The translations under genes were made by a program, and so were the position numbers. DNA of 64,000 nt. Origin: Monoplex corrugatus (taxonomy: Eukaryota; Mollusca; Gastropoda; Littorinimorpha; Ranellidae). The DNA lies in the NCBI GenBank assembly GCA_030674185.1, contig JAPXFY010000026.1:37483709-37547708 (forward strand), written 5' to 3'. This document shows, piece by piece, positions 22,156 through 32,880 of this stretch. Positions within the stretch are counted from its first letter, which is position 1; each line of letters starts with the position of its first letter. The notes under the pieces are model-generated. The model was not told the origin of the DNA. It saw nothing but the letters and a program-made list of their open reading frames with translations, and searched no databases.

Positions 22156-25100
22156 TTGGATGACCAAGGCCAGGAATTAAACCATAGTGCCGAGGACATC
22201 CACGCTGACGGTTCTGATGCGGATTTTGCACAAGCTCTTAACGCCAAACGTGGAAAACTCAATTTGCCGCCTGCCGGTGCAAAAGAACAATGGGAGAAAT
22301 TAGATGAGGAACTTGTCCTTAAGCTGAATGCGCTAATAGGGAACAGTACGCTGGAACACAAACTTGACACATACGGAGACATCATATACTCTATCTGCAG
22401 GGACACTTATGGAGTGAAGCAGCCAAAGACAAAAACGCCTCCCCAGAAATCCAGAAGACAGCAACAGATGGAGAGCATCCGGAGGGAGAAAAGGAAGCTT
22501 AAAAAGCGAATGAAAACTGCCTCAGAATTCGAGAAGCAAGGGCTCCTGGAACTCTGGAAAGATCTGAAGGCCAAACACAATGCTCTCAGCAAAGTGGAAT
22601 CAGCAAGGCGAAGAAAGAGCAAAAAGAAGAAGACTCAAGATCGTTTCTTCAAAGATCCCTTTGACTTTGCAAGAAAGCTGTTTGAACAACCCAAATCAGG
22701 GACTCTCACAGTGGGCAAGGAAACCCTAGAGCAGCATCTCAGGGAAACATATTCCGATTCTCAGCGCGAGGCACCACTTGAAATCCAAAATCTGGTTTGG
22801 CCTGCAGCGCCAGAAGGAAAATTCAATAACAAACCACCAACACTGGATGAAGTGAAGAACGTAGTAAAGAAAGCCAGAGCCAAGTCAGCACCTGGACCAA
22901 ACGGAATACCATACCTGCTCTACAAGAAATGCCCAAAAGTGCTCGAGTGGCTCCACAAGATGATTCGATCAGCATGGAGGAACCAGAAGATCAGCGACCA
23001 ATGGATGAGAGCTGAAGGAGTGTACATTCCGAAGGAGCAGAACTCCAGCAGCATCAATCAGTTCAGGCCAATATCACTTCTGAACGTCGAGGGGAAAATC
23101 TTCTTCTCTGTTATGGCAGCAAGATTGACAAAATACCTGACTGAAAACAAGTATCTGGATATGTCAGTCCAAAAGGGAGGCATACCAGGAATGCCTGGAT
23201 GCTTGGAACATGCCACGTTGATTTGGGATGCCATCCAAAAAGCAAGAACAGAGAAGAGAGACATTGACGTAGTTTGGCTTGATCTGGCGAATGCATATGG
23301 ATCAGTTCCACACGATATGATCCAGCTGGCTCTTGAAATGTATCACATCCCAGAAAACATCCGAACAATGCTGAGGAAATATTTCCAAGGGTTCTCAATG
23401 CGGTTCTCTACCAAAGAATACACCACGGACTGGATAGACCTAGAGGTGGGCATTGCAATGGGCTGTGCAATCTCTCCCATACTGTTCGTGTTGGCAATGG
23501 AAGTCATCTTGAAAGCTGCAATGAAGAGTTCAGGTCCAGTGAATCTGGGAGATGGATACCAGATGCCTCCTCTGAAAGCTTTCATGGATGACACAACAGT
23601 CTTGTCCACGGATGAGGAAGAGACACACCAAATCTTAAAGCAGCTGGATGAGCTGGTGGCCTCTTCAAGAATGAGGTTCAAACCTAAGAAATCCCGAAGT
23701 CTCTCACTGCGAAAAGGAAAAGTGGCAGATTCAGTCAAATTCATGGTAGCCAACCAAGCCATCCCCACTGTCACAGAAGAGCCAGTAAAAAGTCTCGGAA
23801 GATGGTATGATGACTCCCTGAAAGACACACAAAGGGGATGTGAAACCAAGCAAACAGCAGAAGAAGGCCTGAAGAAAATAGATAACTGCGGACTGCCAGG
23901 CAAATACAAAGTCTGGTGTCTACAGTTCATGCTGATACCAAAGCTGCTGTGGCCACTGCTAATCTATGACATTTGCACCAGCACAGTCGAAGCAATGGAA
24001 GCCAAAATCAACAAATACACAAGAAAATGGCTCGGTGTCCCACCTGGTCTCACTGATGTTGCATTCTACTGTCGTCAAGCAATGCTGAAGCTACCTCTGA
24101 AATCCATAGTGGAGGAATACAAAGTTGGAAAAGCAAGACTGTTGAGCATGCTGGAGGAATCGGAGGACAATATCGTGAGAGCAGTTCATCCAAAGCTGAG
24201 AACTGGCAGAAAGTGGAAAGTCCAAGAGGCTGTAAACAATGCCAAGAGAAACCTCAGCATCAAAGAAATAATTGGACACACGCAAACCAACAGACAGGGA
24301 CTGGGAGCAACAAAAATGCAGTGGTGGTCCAAAGCCAAAGGGAAGGAAAAAAGAGACATGATCATACAGGAGTTGAAGGAAGAAGAAGATGTCAAAAGAG
24401 TGCAGAAGGCAGTCCAGCAAGGTCAACAGGGGCAATGGACAACATGGGACAGTGCACTCCAAAGAAGTCTCAGCTGGAACGATATGTGGCACATGGCTCC
24501 TCTAAGGATAAGCTTCCTCCTCAGATCTGTATATGACCTGCTCCCCTCGAATGCAAACTTAGTGAAATGGGGGAAAGCAGACGACCCAGCATGTCCGCTC
24601 TGTCAGAAGAAACAAACAGTGGAACATGTCCTAAGCTCTTGCAAAGTAGCGCTAGCCCAAGGAAGGTATACATGGAGGCACAACCAAGTTCTGAAAGTGA
24701 TCACAGATGTGGTTAGCGAAAAAACCATGACCCCAAACGCACCAATTGCTATGACAACGTTCTACAAAGCAGGAGGGAAACAGGTCTGGCCCGAAAGGGC
24801 TATGGCAACCAGCACATTGCCAAAGGGTCTTCTGGATGGAGCAGTCGACTGGGAGTGTACAGCAGACCTCCCAGAGTGGAGAAATTACCCAGATGTCATC
24901 AGCAAGACAGGCATGAGACCAGACATCGCTCTCCACTCTGACTCCTCGAAACAAGTGATTCTGATAGAACTCACTGTGCCATACGAAAGCAGAATGGAAG
25001 AAGCACATATCTACAAGACCGAAAAATACGCCGGTCTTGCCAGCACCCTGAAGAAAGCAGGTCTGCGGGTCAAAATCTTCGCCATAGAGGTCGGGGCAAG

Positions 25101-25245
25101 AGGGTTTGTGGGCACCTCCGCTTATGATCTCATGAAACAACTCGCCATTTCTGGGAAGAAGAGGACTAGAGCCCTTAAAGCGATGGCAGAGGCAGCAAGA
25201 AAGGAGCTCAAGCTGGATCTGGGCAAGGAGGAACGAAAAAAGTGA
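22156..25245 (+). CDS. HERO-type RT/endonuclease polyprotein, N-truncated, open
   Basis: 1029 codons without a stop. The listed ATG is simply the first internal Met of a truncated copy; expression is unlikely because the promoter and leader are gone. Domains: Lys/Arg-rich region (about 100-155); reverse transcriptase with APGPNGIPY, FRPISLLN, LDLANAYGS (first Asp at 376) and FMDDTT (D478, D479); thumb and linker with GRKWKVQEAV; CCHC knuckle starting CPLCQKKQ (C813, C816, then H and C); restriction-like endonuclease with RPD (D923), IELTVP (E938) and KTEKY (K957). The latter fits the PD..E..K arrangement of R2-group endonucleases. FMDD in place of the usual Y/FADD fits my recollection of HERO-clade elements. 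R2 and NeSL clades are the alternatives. Confidence 0.85.
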   Translation: MDDQGQELNHSAEDIHADGSDADFAQALNAKRGKLNLPPAGAKEQWEKLDEELVLKLNALIGNSTLEHKLDTYGDIIYSICRDTYGVKQPKTKTPPQKSRRQQQMESIRREKRKLKKRMKTASEFEKQGLLELWKDLKAKHNALSKVESARRRKSKKKKTQDRFFKDPFDFARKLFEQPKSGTLTVGKETLEQHLRETYSDSQREAPLEIQNLVWPAAPEGKFNNKPPTLDEVKNVVKKARAKSAPGPNGIPYLLYKKCPKVLEWLHKMIRSAWRNQKISDQWMRAEGVYIPKEQNSSSINQFRPISLLNVEGKIFFSVMAARLTKYLTENKYLDMSVQKGGIPGMPGCLEHATLIWDAIQKARTEKRDIDVVWLDLANAYGSVPHDMIQLALEMYHIPENIRTMLRKYFQGFSMRFSTKEYTTDWIDLEVGIAMGCAISPILFVLAMEVILKAAMKSSGPVNLGDGYQMPPLKAFMDDTTVLSTDEEETHQILKQLDELVASSRMRFKPKKSRSLSLRKGKVADSVKFMVANQAIPTVTEEPVKSLGRWYDDSLKDTQRGCETKQTAEEGLKKIDNCGLPGKYKVWCLQFMLIPKLLWPLLIYDICTSTVEAMEAKINKYTRKWLGVPPGLTDVAFYCRQAMLKLPLKSIVEEYKVGKARLLSMLEESEDNIVRAVHPKLRTGRKWKVQEAVNNAKRNLSIKEIIGHTQTNRQGLGATKMQWWSKAKGKEKRDMIIQELKEEEDVKRVQKAVQQGQQGQWTTWDSALQRSLSWNDMWHMAPLRISFLLRSVYDLLPSNANLVKWGKADDPACPLCQKKQTVEHVLSSCKVALAQGRYTWRHNQVLKVITDVVSEKTMTPNAPIAMTTFYKAGGKQVWPERAMATSTLPKGLLDGAVDWECTADLPEWRNYPDVISKTGMRPDIALHSDSSKQVILIELTVPYESRMEEAHIYKTEKYAGLASTLKKAGLRVKIFAIEVGARGFVGTSAYDLMKQLAISGKKRTRALKAMAEAARKELKLDLGKEERKK

Positions 25246-25282
25246 ACTTCATAAGGATTAAATTCCCTACAGATGATGTGTG

Positions 25283-25360
25283 CCCCGTTAGCACATTGGT
25301 AAAACCGCGTACCGCAGTTCTGAAGCGCAGAATCGCCCAGGTTCGATCCCCGGCGTGGGA
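25283..25360 (+). other. tRNA-like segment in HERO 3' UTR (copy 2)
   Basis: As in copies 0 and 1, but the closing gggg is shortened to ggg before the A-tract. Boxes A- and B-like are intact. Confidence 0.65.
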
Positions 25361-25371
25361 AAAAAAAAAAA

Positions 25372-25500
25372 TAGACAACAGCAGAAGGGCATCCAGGAGT
25401 CATGACCTGGATGTGGCCCGGCCCCCCGAGAGTGTAAGGAATTCAGGGCCGAAACACTTGTCTAAAGGGGGTTACTTCTCTGAAGACCTTCTGTTGTCTA
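25372..25500 (+). other. structured 3' UTR domain of HERO copy 2
   Basis: The outer stem tagacaacag..gaagg pairs with ccttctgttgtcta (3-nt insertion on the left side). Inside is the hairpin catccagg-agtcatga-cctggatg, plus complementary ggccc and gggcc blocks. The same sequence occurs in copies 0 (about 17436-17564) and 1. In R2-group elements the RT binds a folded 3' UTR; a similar role here is inference. Confidence 0.6.
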
Positions 25501-25543
25501 GCTCTCCCTAGAGTTTCTTTCTACCATCATTCCAGTCAACAGA

Positions 25544-25929
25544 AGGTCTTTCATAAGAAATATTGGCACTAGTAGAGGCGATGGGGCCATCTCCACAGGA
25601 AGTTGACCTAGTTTCACGCTGCTCATGGCGTTTGCTAACACTAGTATTGTCGGCGATAACCGAGTCCTCAAAATGAATAAAATTGTCTTGATCAACTTCA
25701 CTATCGCAAGAACTGTATCTTGATCATCTTCCTACTGAAAATCATCCTCAGTCGGTTTCCGTGTTTTCAAAGGCTTTGAACAGGTTTCTATCACGAGGGA
25801 ACTTTTGATCAGCCATCTTGGATGCTATTCGAAAGTCTATAAACTTTGCCAAATAAGAGTAAACTAAAGCAACTTTCTGAACACAGAAGAGCTCACAGTG
25901 ATTTGACTGGGTTCCCGGTGGCTCACATG
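25544..25929 (-). repeat. right arm of inverted duplication
   Basis: Reverse complement of 21339-21710 with substitutions and small indels; the minus frame starts MADQKFPRDRNLFKAFENTE. It starts about 18 bp after HERO copy 2's 3' end. The two arms bracket the TIR element and HERO copy 2. Confidence 0.8.
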
Positions 25930-26159
25930 TATTAACTCTCAACAGTTCGCTCCATTGAATTTCTATCGTCGATGATCAAAAATTACGATCGGAATGTTTT
26001 TGTCTTTTACCAGCACATTTTTGGTATTAACATCAACCATTGACTAAAAACCACTTACAAAAACGAATGTATCAAGAAAAAAAGGCAATATTTTAGGATT
26101 TATAAGCTGAATGTTGCATAAAAAAGTGCGTGACCACATGTCTTCCCGTCCGACGCCAT

Positions 26160-28400
26160 CTTGAATTCATTTCACTTTACTGAGCTGACCGTGCCGAGTT
26201 TCTACGCGATTATGACTTCCAGCAACTCTTTTTCCAACACTGAGTACCTCGGCAGCAGTGACGAAGAAACCTGGGAGCTGGAAAATGCTCTTTCTGACTC
26301 TGACACAGACGATGGTCCCGATGCCACTTCGATAAATCCAGACCGTAGCAGACGATCCAAAATGTGTTTGTTTACATTCTTCGATCTCAGTAAAACTAAA
26401 AAAATCGTTATCGTCATTGAGTAATAATGAAAAGTGGTCACTAGAATTCATTTTCAACTTACTTTTGGCTTGTATGATTGATCATTTATCAGTCAAAAGG
26501 ATGTTAATATAAATTTTCGCTTCGACAAATTACTTGAACAGACTGTCCTACTTTTGGCTGTCGGTCGACACCAAGTACTAGCAGACAAAATCTCAATGAA
26601 CAGTCTGTTCAGTTTACATTGTCAGTGATACAAAATATATCGCTTGCATGATGATCAGAATCATGTCATTGGTTCTAGCATTTTTCACATGATAATCCAC
26701 ATGTGTACACTATTATTTTCCTGCATGAAATTACAAGAATCTTGTCTGTGTGTGTGAGAGAGAGAGAGAGAATGTGTGCGCGTGTGTTGTCTATAATTTC
26801 TACCGACAAGTGTGTCAGTGGTTCAATTTCTCTCTTCCTGTGTGTGTTGCGCGCGCGCACACAAACATGCTTTTTATTTGTATTTCATGATTGTGCTTTA
26901 CTTTTGTTCACATTTCTATCAGTTGAACGAAAAGATGTTTTTTCTCTTTTGTTTTTCTTCCAGAAATGAAGGCTACAATACAGAGGACCCAGGTTTGGAG
27001 AACCCTCTCCCCGACTTCGATCCTGTCTGTCCTTCTGGTGTCTACCTGGAGGATGTACAGACAAGGGCTGACATCAGACGTTATTTGCGGCCATTGGATT
27101 TTTTTCAACTTTTTTTTTTTTTTTTTTACCGATTATCTAGTAGATTGGTTATGTACACATACAAATAAATATGCAAAAGTTGTAGGTCCTAGTACCGGTA
27201 AGCCTTCCACGTTTCCATCTTGGTTTGACACATATCCAGATGAATTCTATCGTTTTCTTGGTCTTTTGATGTATACGAGTATTGTTCAAGCTCCAAACAT
27301 AGAAAGGTACTGGTGTTCAAAAACTTTGTATAATGGGTTATGGGCTAGAAGTTTTATGTCAAAGACGCGATTCAAGCAGTTAATGTTTCCTAAAAATTTC
27401 TAACAATGAAACTGAAGATCCTAATGATAAACTTTCTAAAGCAAGATTTCTAATGGAATATATAAGGTGTAAGTGTCAGAAATTGTTTCAGCCTTCTCAA
27501 AACATGTATTGATGAACGCATGGTGAGAAATAAAGGAAGATATAGCTTTAGACAGTTTATTCGAGATAAGCCTACAAAACGGGGGATGAAATCATGGGTT
27601 TTAGCTGATTCTGAAACAGGTTACACTTATAACTTTGATGTATATTTGGGGAAAAAAACTTTCTTCTGGTTTTGGCCTTGCATATGATGTTATGAAGCTA
27701 GTTCATTCTCTTGTGGGTCAAGGCTACAGGCTTTTTTGATAATTTTTTATACTAGTTTTCGGGTTGTTTTTGAGGGACTTGTAAGATGGGATGAGGGAGG
27801 GAGAACATACATTCTATGCAGTGGACAGACAACAACTTTCATTTCTGTCATCCATTCACACAGCTAATAAGTCTGGTTTTGTTCAATGTACCGGTAGATC
27901 AAAAGTTCAGGGGCAGTTTAGAAAAATCAATGTCAGACCACCAGTTAGTAAAAGATTATAATGAAAGTATGGGTGTGGGTGGATAAAAGTGATCAGCTGA
28001 TCAACAAATACAATGCGTTGCCTAAAACTAACAAATGGTGGAAAACACTTTTCATTTCATTGATATTGCCTGAGTAAATGCTTTTATTTTATTTCAAGAT
28101 TTTAGAACAAAACACCCAGACATTCCTGAATTACAAAGACATGATAGATATTGCCAGTTAGATTTTACTGAAGAGCTTATTAGAAAACTTGCAGGTCTGA
28201 GTGAATATGGAAAAGTTCCGGAAGCATATGTCAAAATTGTACATGTATTACCATTCTATTGTTCCTGTAAAAACAAAAGAAAAATTGTAGGAATTTGCTA
28301 TGATAAAAAGAAAACAGAAACCCAATGTGATCTGTGCTACCTGTGGTCACCACTTGTTTTGTGGATAACAGAAACTGAGTTTTTCATGTAGGCTAAGAGT
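26160..28400 (+). pseudogene. piggyBac-family transposase, decayed, with probable intron
   Basis: A possible acidic N-terminal exon starts at 26212 (MTSSNSFSNTEYLGSSDEET). A clear acceptor, gtttttcttccag at 26962, then opens the main body: PLDFFQLFF, a frameshift in a T-run, DEFYRFLGLLMYTSIVQAPN, ARSFMSKTRF, then YIDERMVRNKGRYSFRQFI, DKPTKRGMKSWVLADSETGY and a later VDKSDQLINKYN-like block. The order and motifs match DDE_Tnp_1_7. At least five frameshifts or stops make it inactive. The segment 26430-26960 with GA and CA repeats behaves as an intron or a later insertion. Confidence 0.8.
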
Positions 28401-29150
28401 CAGGCATGGATGTGGGTGGCTCTGAATACGGTAGGGTTGTGGTGGGGGTTGGAGTCCGACTTTTGTTCCCTGTACGATTCTATGATAACATTGTACTCTG
28501 TTATAACCAGCTGTGTTATGACAAGGGGGTAGATTTAAAGGATAATGATTTGAAAAAAACATGGGTTTGTCCAATATGGAAAATTTTCTACATTATCCTC
28601 AGAATACTCTGTGTTCAGTCTGCTAATTTTTCTTTGTAGAAGAAAATTTTCATACCTTTTGTTTTTCCTGTTCATCACCTGATGCGTTTATCCAAAGAAC
28701 CAAAATAATTGTATCCGCCGTGAAATGGGTCGTGCTTGAGGGAGCGACCAGTCTATTTTTTAGTAACAAGATCAGGATATATATTCATGAAAAAAATTTA
28801 ATAAGGATTGTCAATATATTTGGGATGCTACAATGTTTACTATGTAAAAACTTGTTCTCCTGCTAAACAGGAAGTCTGTTGTGACATGACTGACTTGTGT
28901 AAATAACAGTGAAAAACCTGGAAATTCGGTTATGTACAAATTTAGAGCACTGAGCATGTAATATCCGACACATCTGAGTGAAATTTGTTTCAGATAAAAG
29001 AAAAATGCTTTGTCATTAAAATTTAAAATTGTAAACTTGAACTCATCTTGGATTTTTTGTTCATTGAGAATGTGTGAAATGCTGAAAATTTCTATTTTTA
29101 GCATCAAAGGTCAAAAAGAATACGTTCAGCAAGTGTGAAAAAAAAAATTC
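28401..29150. other. no gene recognised
   Basis: AT-rich spacer between the piggyBac remnant and the probable 3' end of the ELAV-like gene. Confidence 0.4.
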
Positions 29151-29152
29151 AG

Positions 29153-31426
29153 TTTATTCTGAACACACTGGTATATTACACTTGAACTTTGGTCCATAAA
29201 TGCAATTAAAGAAAAGCATAGTTAAAACGTAAAATCATATCACATTCAATACTACTCTCTTCTAAAAACTGCATCAGGAGGAATGTCTCATAAGAGGTTT
29301 GGGACACCTTTATATTAAATGAAACTACCAAGAACCATGGGATATCTTCCCCATGTTGCCATTCCACTTGCGCGCCTAAAAACAGGTGTCCAGTAACCTA
29401 AATGTTAAACACAAACTGTGTGACAAAGCAATGCCAGAATGTGCTGGCTGAAACATAAAAGAATGCATCTGAAAAATAGATATTTCTCTATACGAGTGTA
29501 CTGTCATATATACATTCCACTCACATGTAGGAAACAATCAAATTACAAAGTTCTGTAAAAACCCAGAACAGACTTCTATGTCCTAATATGTCACTCAAGA
29601 GAAACCATCTCTGCAGTCTGCTTCTATTAAAACCTATGGGCAATTCCACACCTACAATGTACGTATCTTTCAGCGCATGGGGGTAAAATTACCTACTACA
29701 TAGTTATACATACAGTGAATGCATTTCTTTTTCATATTTCACTAGTCTTCAAAATTTTATGACACAGCATGTTAAGTAGCTCAGACATTGAAACAGCACA
29801 ACAAAGGAGGGACAACTTTACAAGCAAAACGAAACCAACATCCTCCTCCGAACAGCATTTGCACCTTCACAAACTGGAATCACAAGTCATTTGGTTTTAT
29901 ATTACATTTATTGAGGGCATAGTAAGAGAAAACCAAAAACAAAACCAAAAAACCCACCTCTCCTTCAAGTTAGGGGTCCAGTATTATGGCAGTCTGAAAG
30001 CACACCTAAACACAGCAAAAATTTCCAACATCTGCACTTTCCAAAACTTTTAATAACAGACAACTTTAACATTTTTAACCACAGTAAATGGAATTTTCTG
30101 TTAAAACTTACAAAAACAGTTTCATTCATGTTTACTTCACTGTATCAAAAGAGAAAATAAAATTTAGCACTTTTCTGACCCCTTCATTAGTTGTCTAACC
30201 CATCAAAACTTGTTTGGTCCCTGTCAATCTGGACGAAAACGCTTGACTGATTAAAAATCAGGATTAGATTTGAACAGCATAGTCAATAGTTCTTTGAACA
30301 TTCAAACACATGACGGAATCTTGAAGACGCTTCTAAAGCTATGACGGGACATGCATGGTAATAAAGGGAAAAAAAAAAATATATCAATTCATACCAACAA
30401 TAATAAACGCAGAAATATTTAAAAGGAAAAAGAAAACCATACCAAATATCTTGGGAGCAGTACCAGAAAACGCAAGTCCTCAAACCAAAAGAAATGAATG
30501 ATAAAGCAGAAAAAATACATAAACTGCGGGAAAATTCTAAAAAAAATATACATACAATCATTAAATGGGGGGGGGGGACCCCACCATCAAGCCTATGACC
30601 TACTTTCCAAGCATTGCAGCACGGATCAGAATGAGTTTTTACCAACGTATTCATGTTACCATAGGCCTACATGTGACCACAAATCCAAATCAGGAGAAAT
30701 CTTTTCAGTGCTCAATGGCGACTTCAAATTGCACCGTCAGTACCTGCGGTCTAATACAGTACAGATCAATCAGTATCAAGTTTTGCAACATTATCTCTAA
30801 TTAAATAACATGCACATGCTGTGCTGTCAAAACTGAAAAAAAAAAAAAAATTACAATAGAAAGTGAAAATGCAGTGATAAAGAAAACAAGTAGGAAATAC
30901 GTAAGAAAAAAAAATGTACCAAAAATATATGAATACAACAAATAAAAAGGAAAATCCAATAAAACATGGAAGAATACAAATACAGGTGGAAAAAACAAAC
31001 AAAATTATCAAGAGGACATATAATACGACACAAGAAAATGTGCAAATGAGAAGGGTTTAAAATATAAATCCGAACATAATTTTTTCAAGAGAGAAACTGG
31101 ATGATTTCTGTACATATGACCTAACATGTTCTGAATGAAAACTGATTGACTGATGCAATTCAAAAACTAAAAGAAATCCAGCATTGATGGCTTGTCCATG
31201 TGTACGCATAACACCAGATACTTTTGCCCAGTCAAAATGTTAAAGGAAATTTAAAACGTGTATTAAATATGCCAGAAACTTTCAAGACTTCAATTCTATG
31301 AAGTCCAGACTATATATACTACAATGCTCATTTCCACTATTTCTCTCCTTTACTAAATGTCCTGACTGTAGCCCTTCAGTTGCTTCCTGCCCTTGTACTT
31401 GATCTTGGACCAACTCCCACAACAGT
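29153..31426 (-). other. probable long 3' UTR of ELAV-like gene
   Basis: On the minus strand this is U-rich sequence with no coding signal, directly after the RRM3 stop. Reverse-strand AATAAA signals occur at 29153-29158 and about 29908-29913. Long U-rich 3' UTRs are common for ELAV/Hu genes. The extent is a guess. Confidence 0.4.
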
Positions 31427-31669
31427 TTACGTCTTGAAAGAGACCTGGAGGGGTCGACCCTGGAAGTAGAAGCCATTGAGGTGGTTGATAGCGTTCTGGG
31501 CCTCCTGGAAGTTGGTCATGGTAACGAAACCATAGCCTTTACAGATTCCTTTGCCTGGCTCCATCACTACGTTCACCTTCTGTACAGTACCAAAGGGAGA
31601 GAACAACTGCCACAAAGTGCGCTCTGTTGCGTTGTTGCCGATGTTGTAGGCAAAGATGGCGTAACCTCC
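31427..31669 (-). CDS. elav-like: ELAV/Hu-like protein, terminal exon with RRM3
   Basis: Begins after the acceptor cttgtgttgcag in phase 0, in register with the donor of the upstream exon, and ends at TAA (31427-31429). It encodes 80 residues that form the third RNA recognition motif: RNP2-like IFAYNI, then TLWQLFSPFGTVQKVNVV, RNP1 KGYGFVTM, and the diagnostic ELAV C-terminus GRPLQVSFKT followed directly by the stop. ELAV/Hu proteins bind AU- and U-rich RNA and control splicing and stability, mainly in neurons or the germ line. The short tail after SFKT is as expected for the family. Confidence 0.9.
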   Translation of the reverse strand, partial: GGYAIFAYNIGNNATERTLWQLFSPFGTVQKVNVVMEPGKGICKGYGFVTMTNFQEAQNAINHLNGFYFQGRPLQVSFKT

Positions 31670-31945
31670 CTGCAACACAAGATATGTTTAACTCTTGTAT
31701 GGCGAGGACTTGCATGCTGTATCAAACTGGGTAAAACACTTCATTATGACCCTTTTCTGACTACATGTCATCCATTAGTCCCAATGTACCATAACTATAT
31801 TAAAACTAATGAACGTTTGTATTCATTTATCCTGTGTTAAACCCTTCACTACAGATGGTAGAACCACAGACCGATGCTGCCAACCTTAAATCAGGTTCAC
31901 TTAGTAAACATCTTTCCTTCCATTGCTACCAATTCCGCTACACAA

Positions 31946-31967
31946 TGCAAGAAACCCCCCCCCCCCC
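31946..31967. repeat. poly-C tract in ELAV-like intron
   Basis: About 18 C in a row. No other function visible. Confidence 0.8.
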
Positions 31968-32616
31968 CTTCTTTTTTTCTTTTGATAGTTTGTCAATACC
32001 AAAATGGCAATGACAAAACAATCTTGGTCTCGTGCACCTTTTCAGCATTCAACACATGAAAGTGCTTGACAAAATTATGAGCGAGACTGGTTGCAACAAA
32101 CATATGCAATTAAGAAAATTTGACAACAAAAAAGAACTGACAACTGCAATAATCACAACCCTTGCCAATGATAAGACACACTAAAAATAGTGTTAATAGT
32201 TTTGTGATACCGATAGCAACTTAAGCAATTCTGAGAACAAACCTACAAGATTCGATCACTATTTCTCACCCTAGCAGAATAGTAAGCCCCTACAATGGGA
32301 GGGACTGGGATGGTAAAAAATGAAGTGATGGGGATCCGCCACTGTGTCAGCAGACCAGATTACTTCACAGAACTGCACACCAGACTTGTTAATATATTGA
32401 CAGTAATCAGCTTCCAGGTCAGCCAGTCTGTACACTTTCTGATTTTGGAACATCAGAGCCTGGAACTGCTAAGAAAATAAAGAAACTTCTAGGGGCATGC
32501 TCCCCCGGAAAATTTTTAAAATCAAGACTAAAATCTGTGCATTCTGAAGACAAATTTAAAGGCATCTAACACACTGAAAATCACAATGAATATCAGTTTC
32601 TGATGCTTTGCAGTTT

Positions 32617-32817
32617 TCACGTGGTCTTCCAAGGCAATTTCGGCCTCAGGTTGTACACGATGTCGCAGTGACGTAAGTCGCAGAACGCAGTCCCTACGAC
32701 GTTGACTTTCCGAATATGTTCAGCTAATATTTCTTCTCCGACCTCCGTCTCTCCATGTCCATTTCCAGCTATTTTTTGCTTTCGAATCATCGAAAACTTC
32801 GCCACGCTCGACAACAT
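32617..32817 (-). CDS. small ORF of unknown function inside a TIR element
   Basis: Minus-strand ORF of 66 codons from ATG at 32817 (MLSSVAKFSMIRKQKIAGNG) to TGA, with balanced codon use unlike its AT-rich surroundings. An earlier ATG (32830), in the motif caagatggcgg, would open a different short frame of 36 codons. Upstream lies cccataatgcattgcgca (on plus), resembling a ZNF143/Staf site. Together this looks like the first exon and core promoter of a host gene carried in a transposon, but no product is recognised. It may equally be non-coding. Confidence 0.35.
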   Translation of the reverse strand: MLSSVAKFSMIRKQKIAGNGHGETEVGEEILAEHIRKVNVVGTAFCDLRHCDIVYNLRPKLPWKTT

Positions 32818-32827
32818 GCCTGTCCGC

Positions 32828-32880
32828 CATCTTGAAAAATTGATCGGATGTAGGTCAACCCATAATGCATTGCGCACATA
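32828..32880 (-). promoter_or_regulatory. promoter-like cluster (ZNF143-like and YY1-like)
   Basis: The plus strand shows cccataatgcattgcgca (about 32859-32876), similar to the ZNF143/Staf element. About 30 bp further on, minus-strand caagatggcgg resembles the YY1 initiator motif. Both are typical of housekeeping transcription starts. Activity is not shown by sequence alone. Confidence 0.4.

Larger units (their letters stand above)
22110..25525 (+). mobile_element. HERO/R2-like retrotransposon copy 2, 5' truncated
   Basis: Begins at gacacatacgaacc, corresponding to an internal point of copy 1 (codon ~35), so the zinc finger is lost. It is otherwise continuous to the shared 3' end ttctttctacc. 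5' truncation with an intact 3' end is the usual outcome of target-primed reverse transcription. Confidence 0.9.

Noticed and set aside
17004..25525. LTR retrovirus-like element
   Set aside because: No long terminal repeats, gag, protease or integrase. The RT with CCHC knuckle and C-terminal endonuclease and the 5' truncation identify non-LTR elements.
31481..31840. plus-strand ORF opposite RRM3
   Set aside because: Antisense shadow of the ELAV-like exon.
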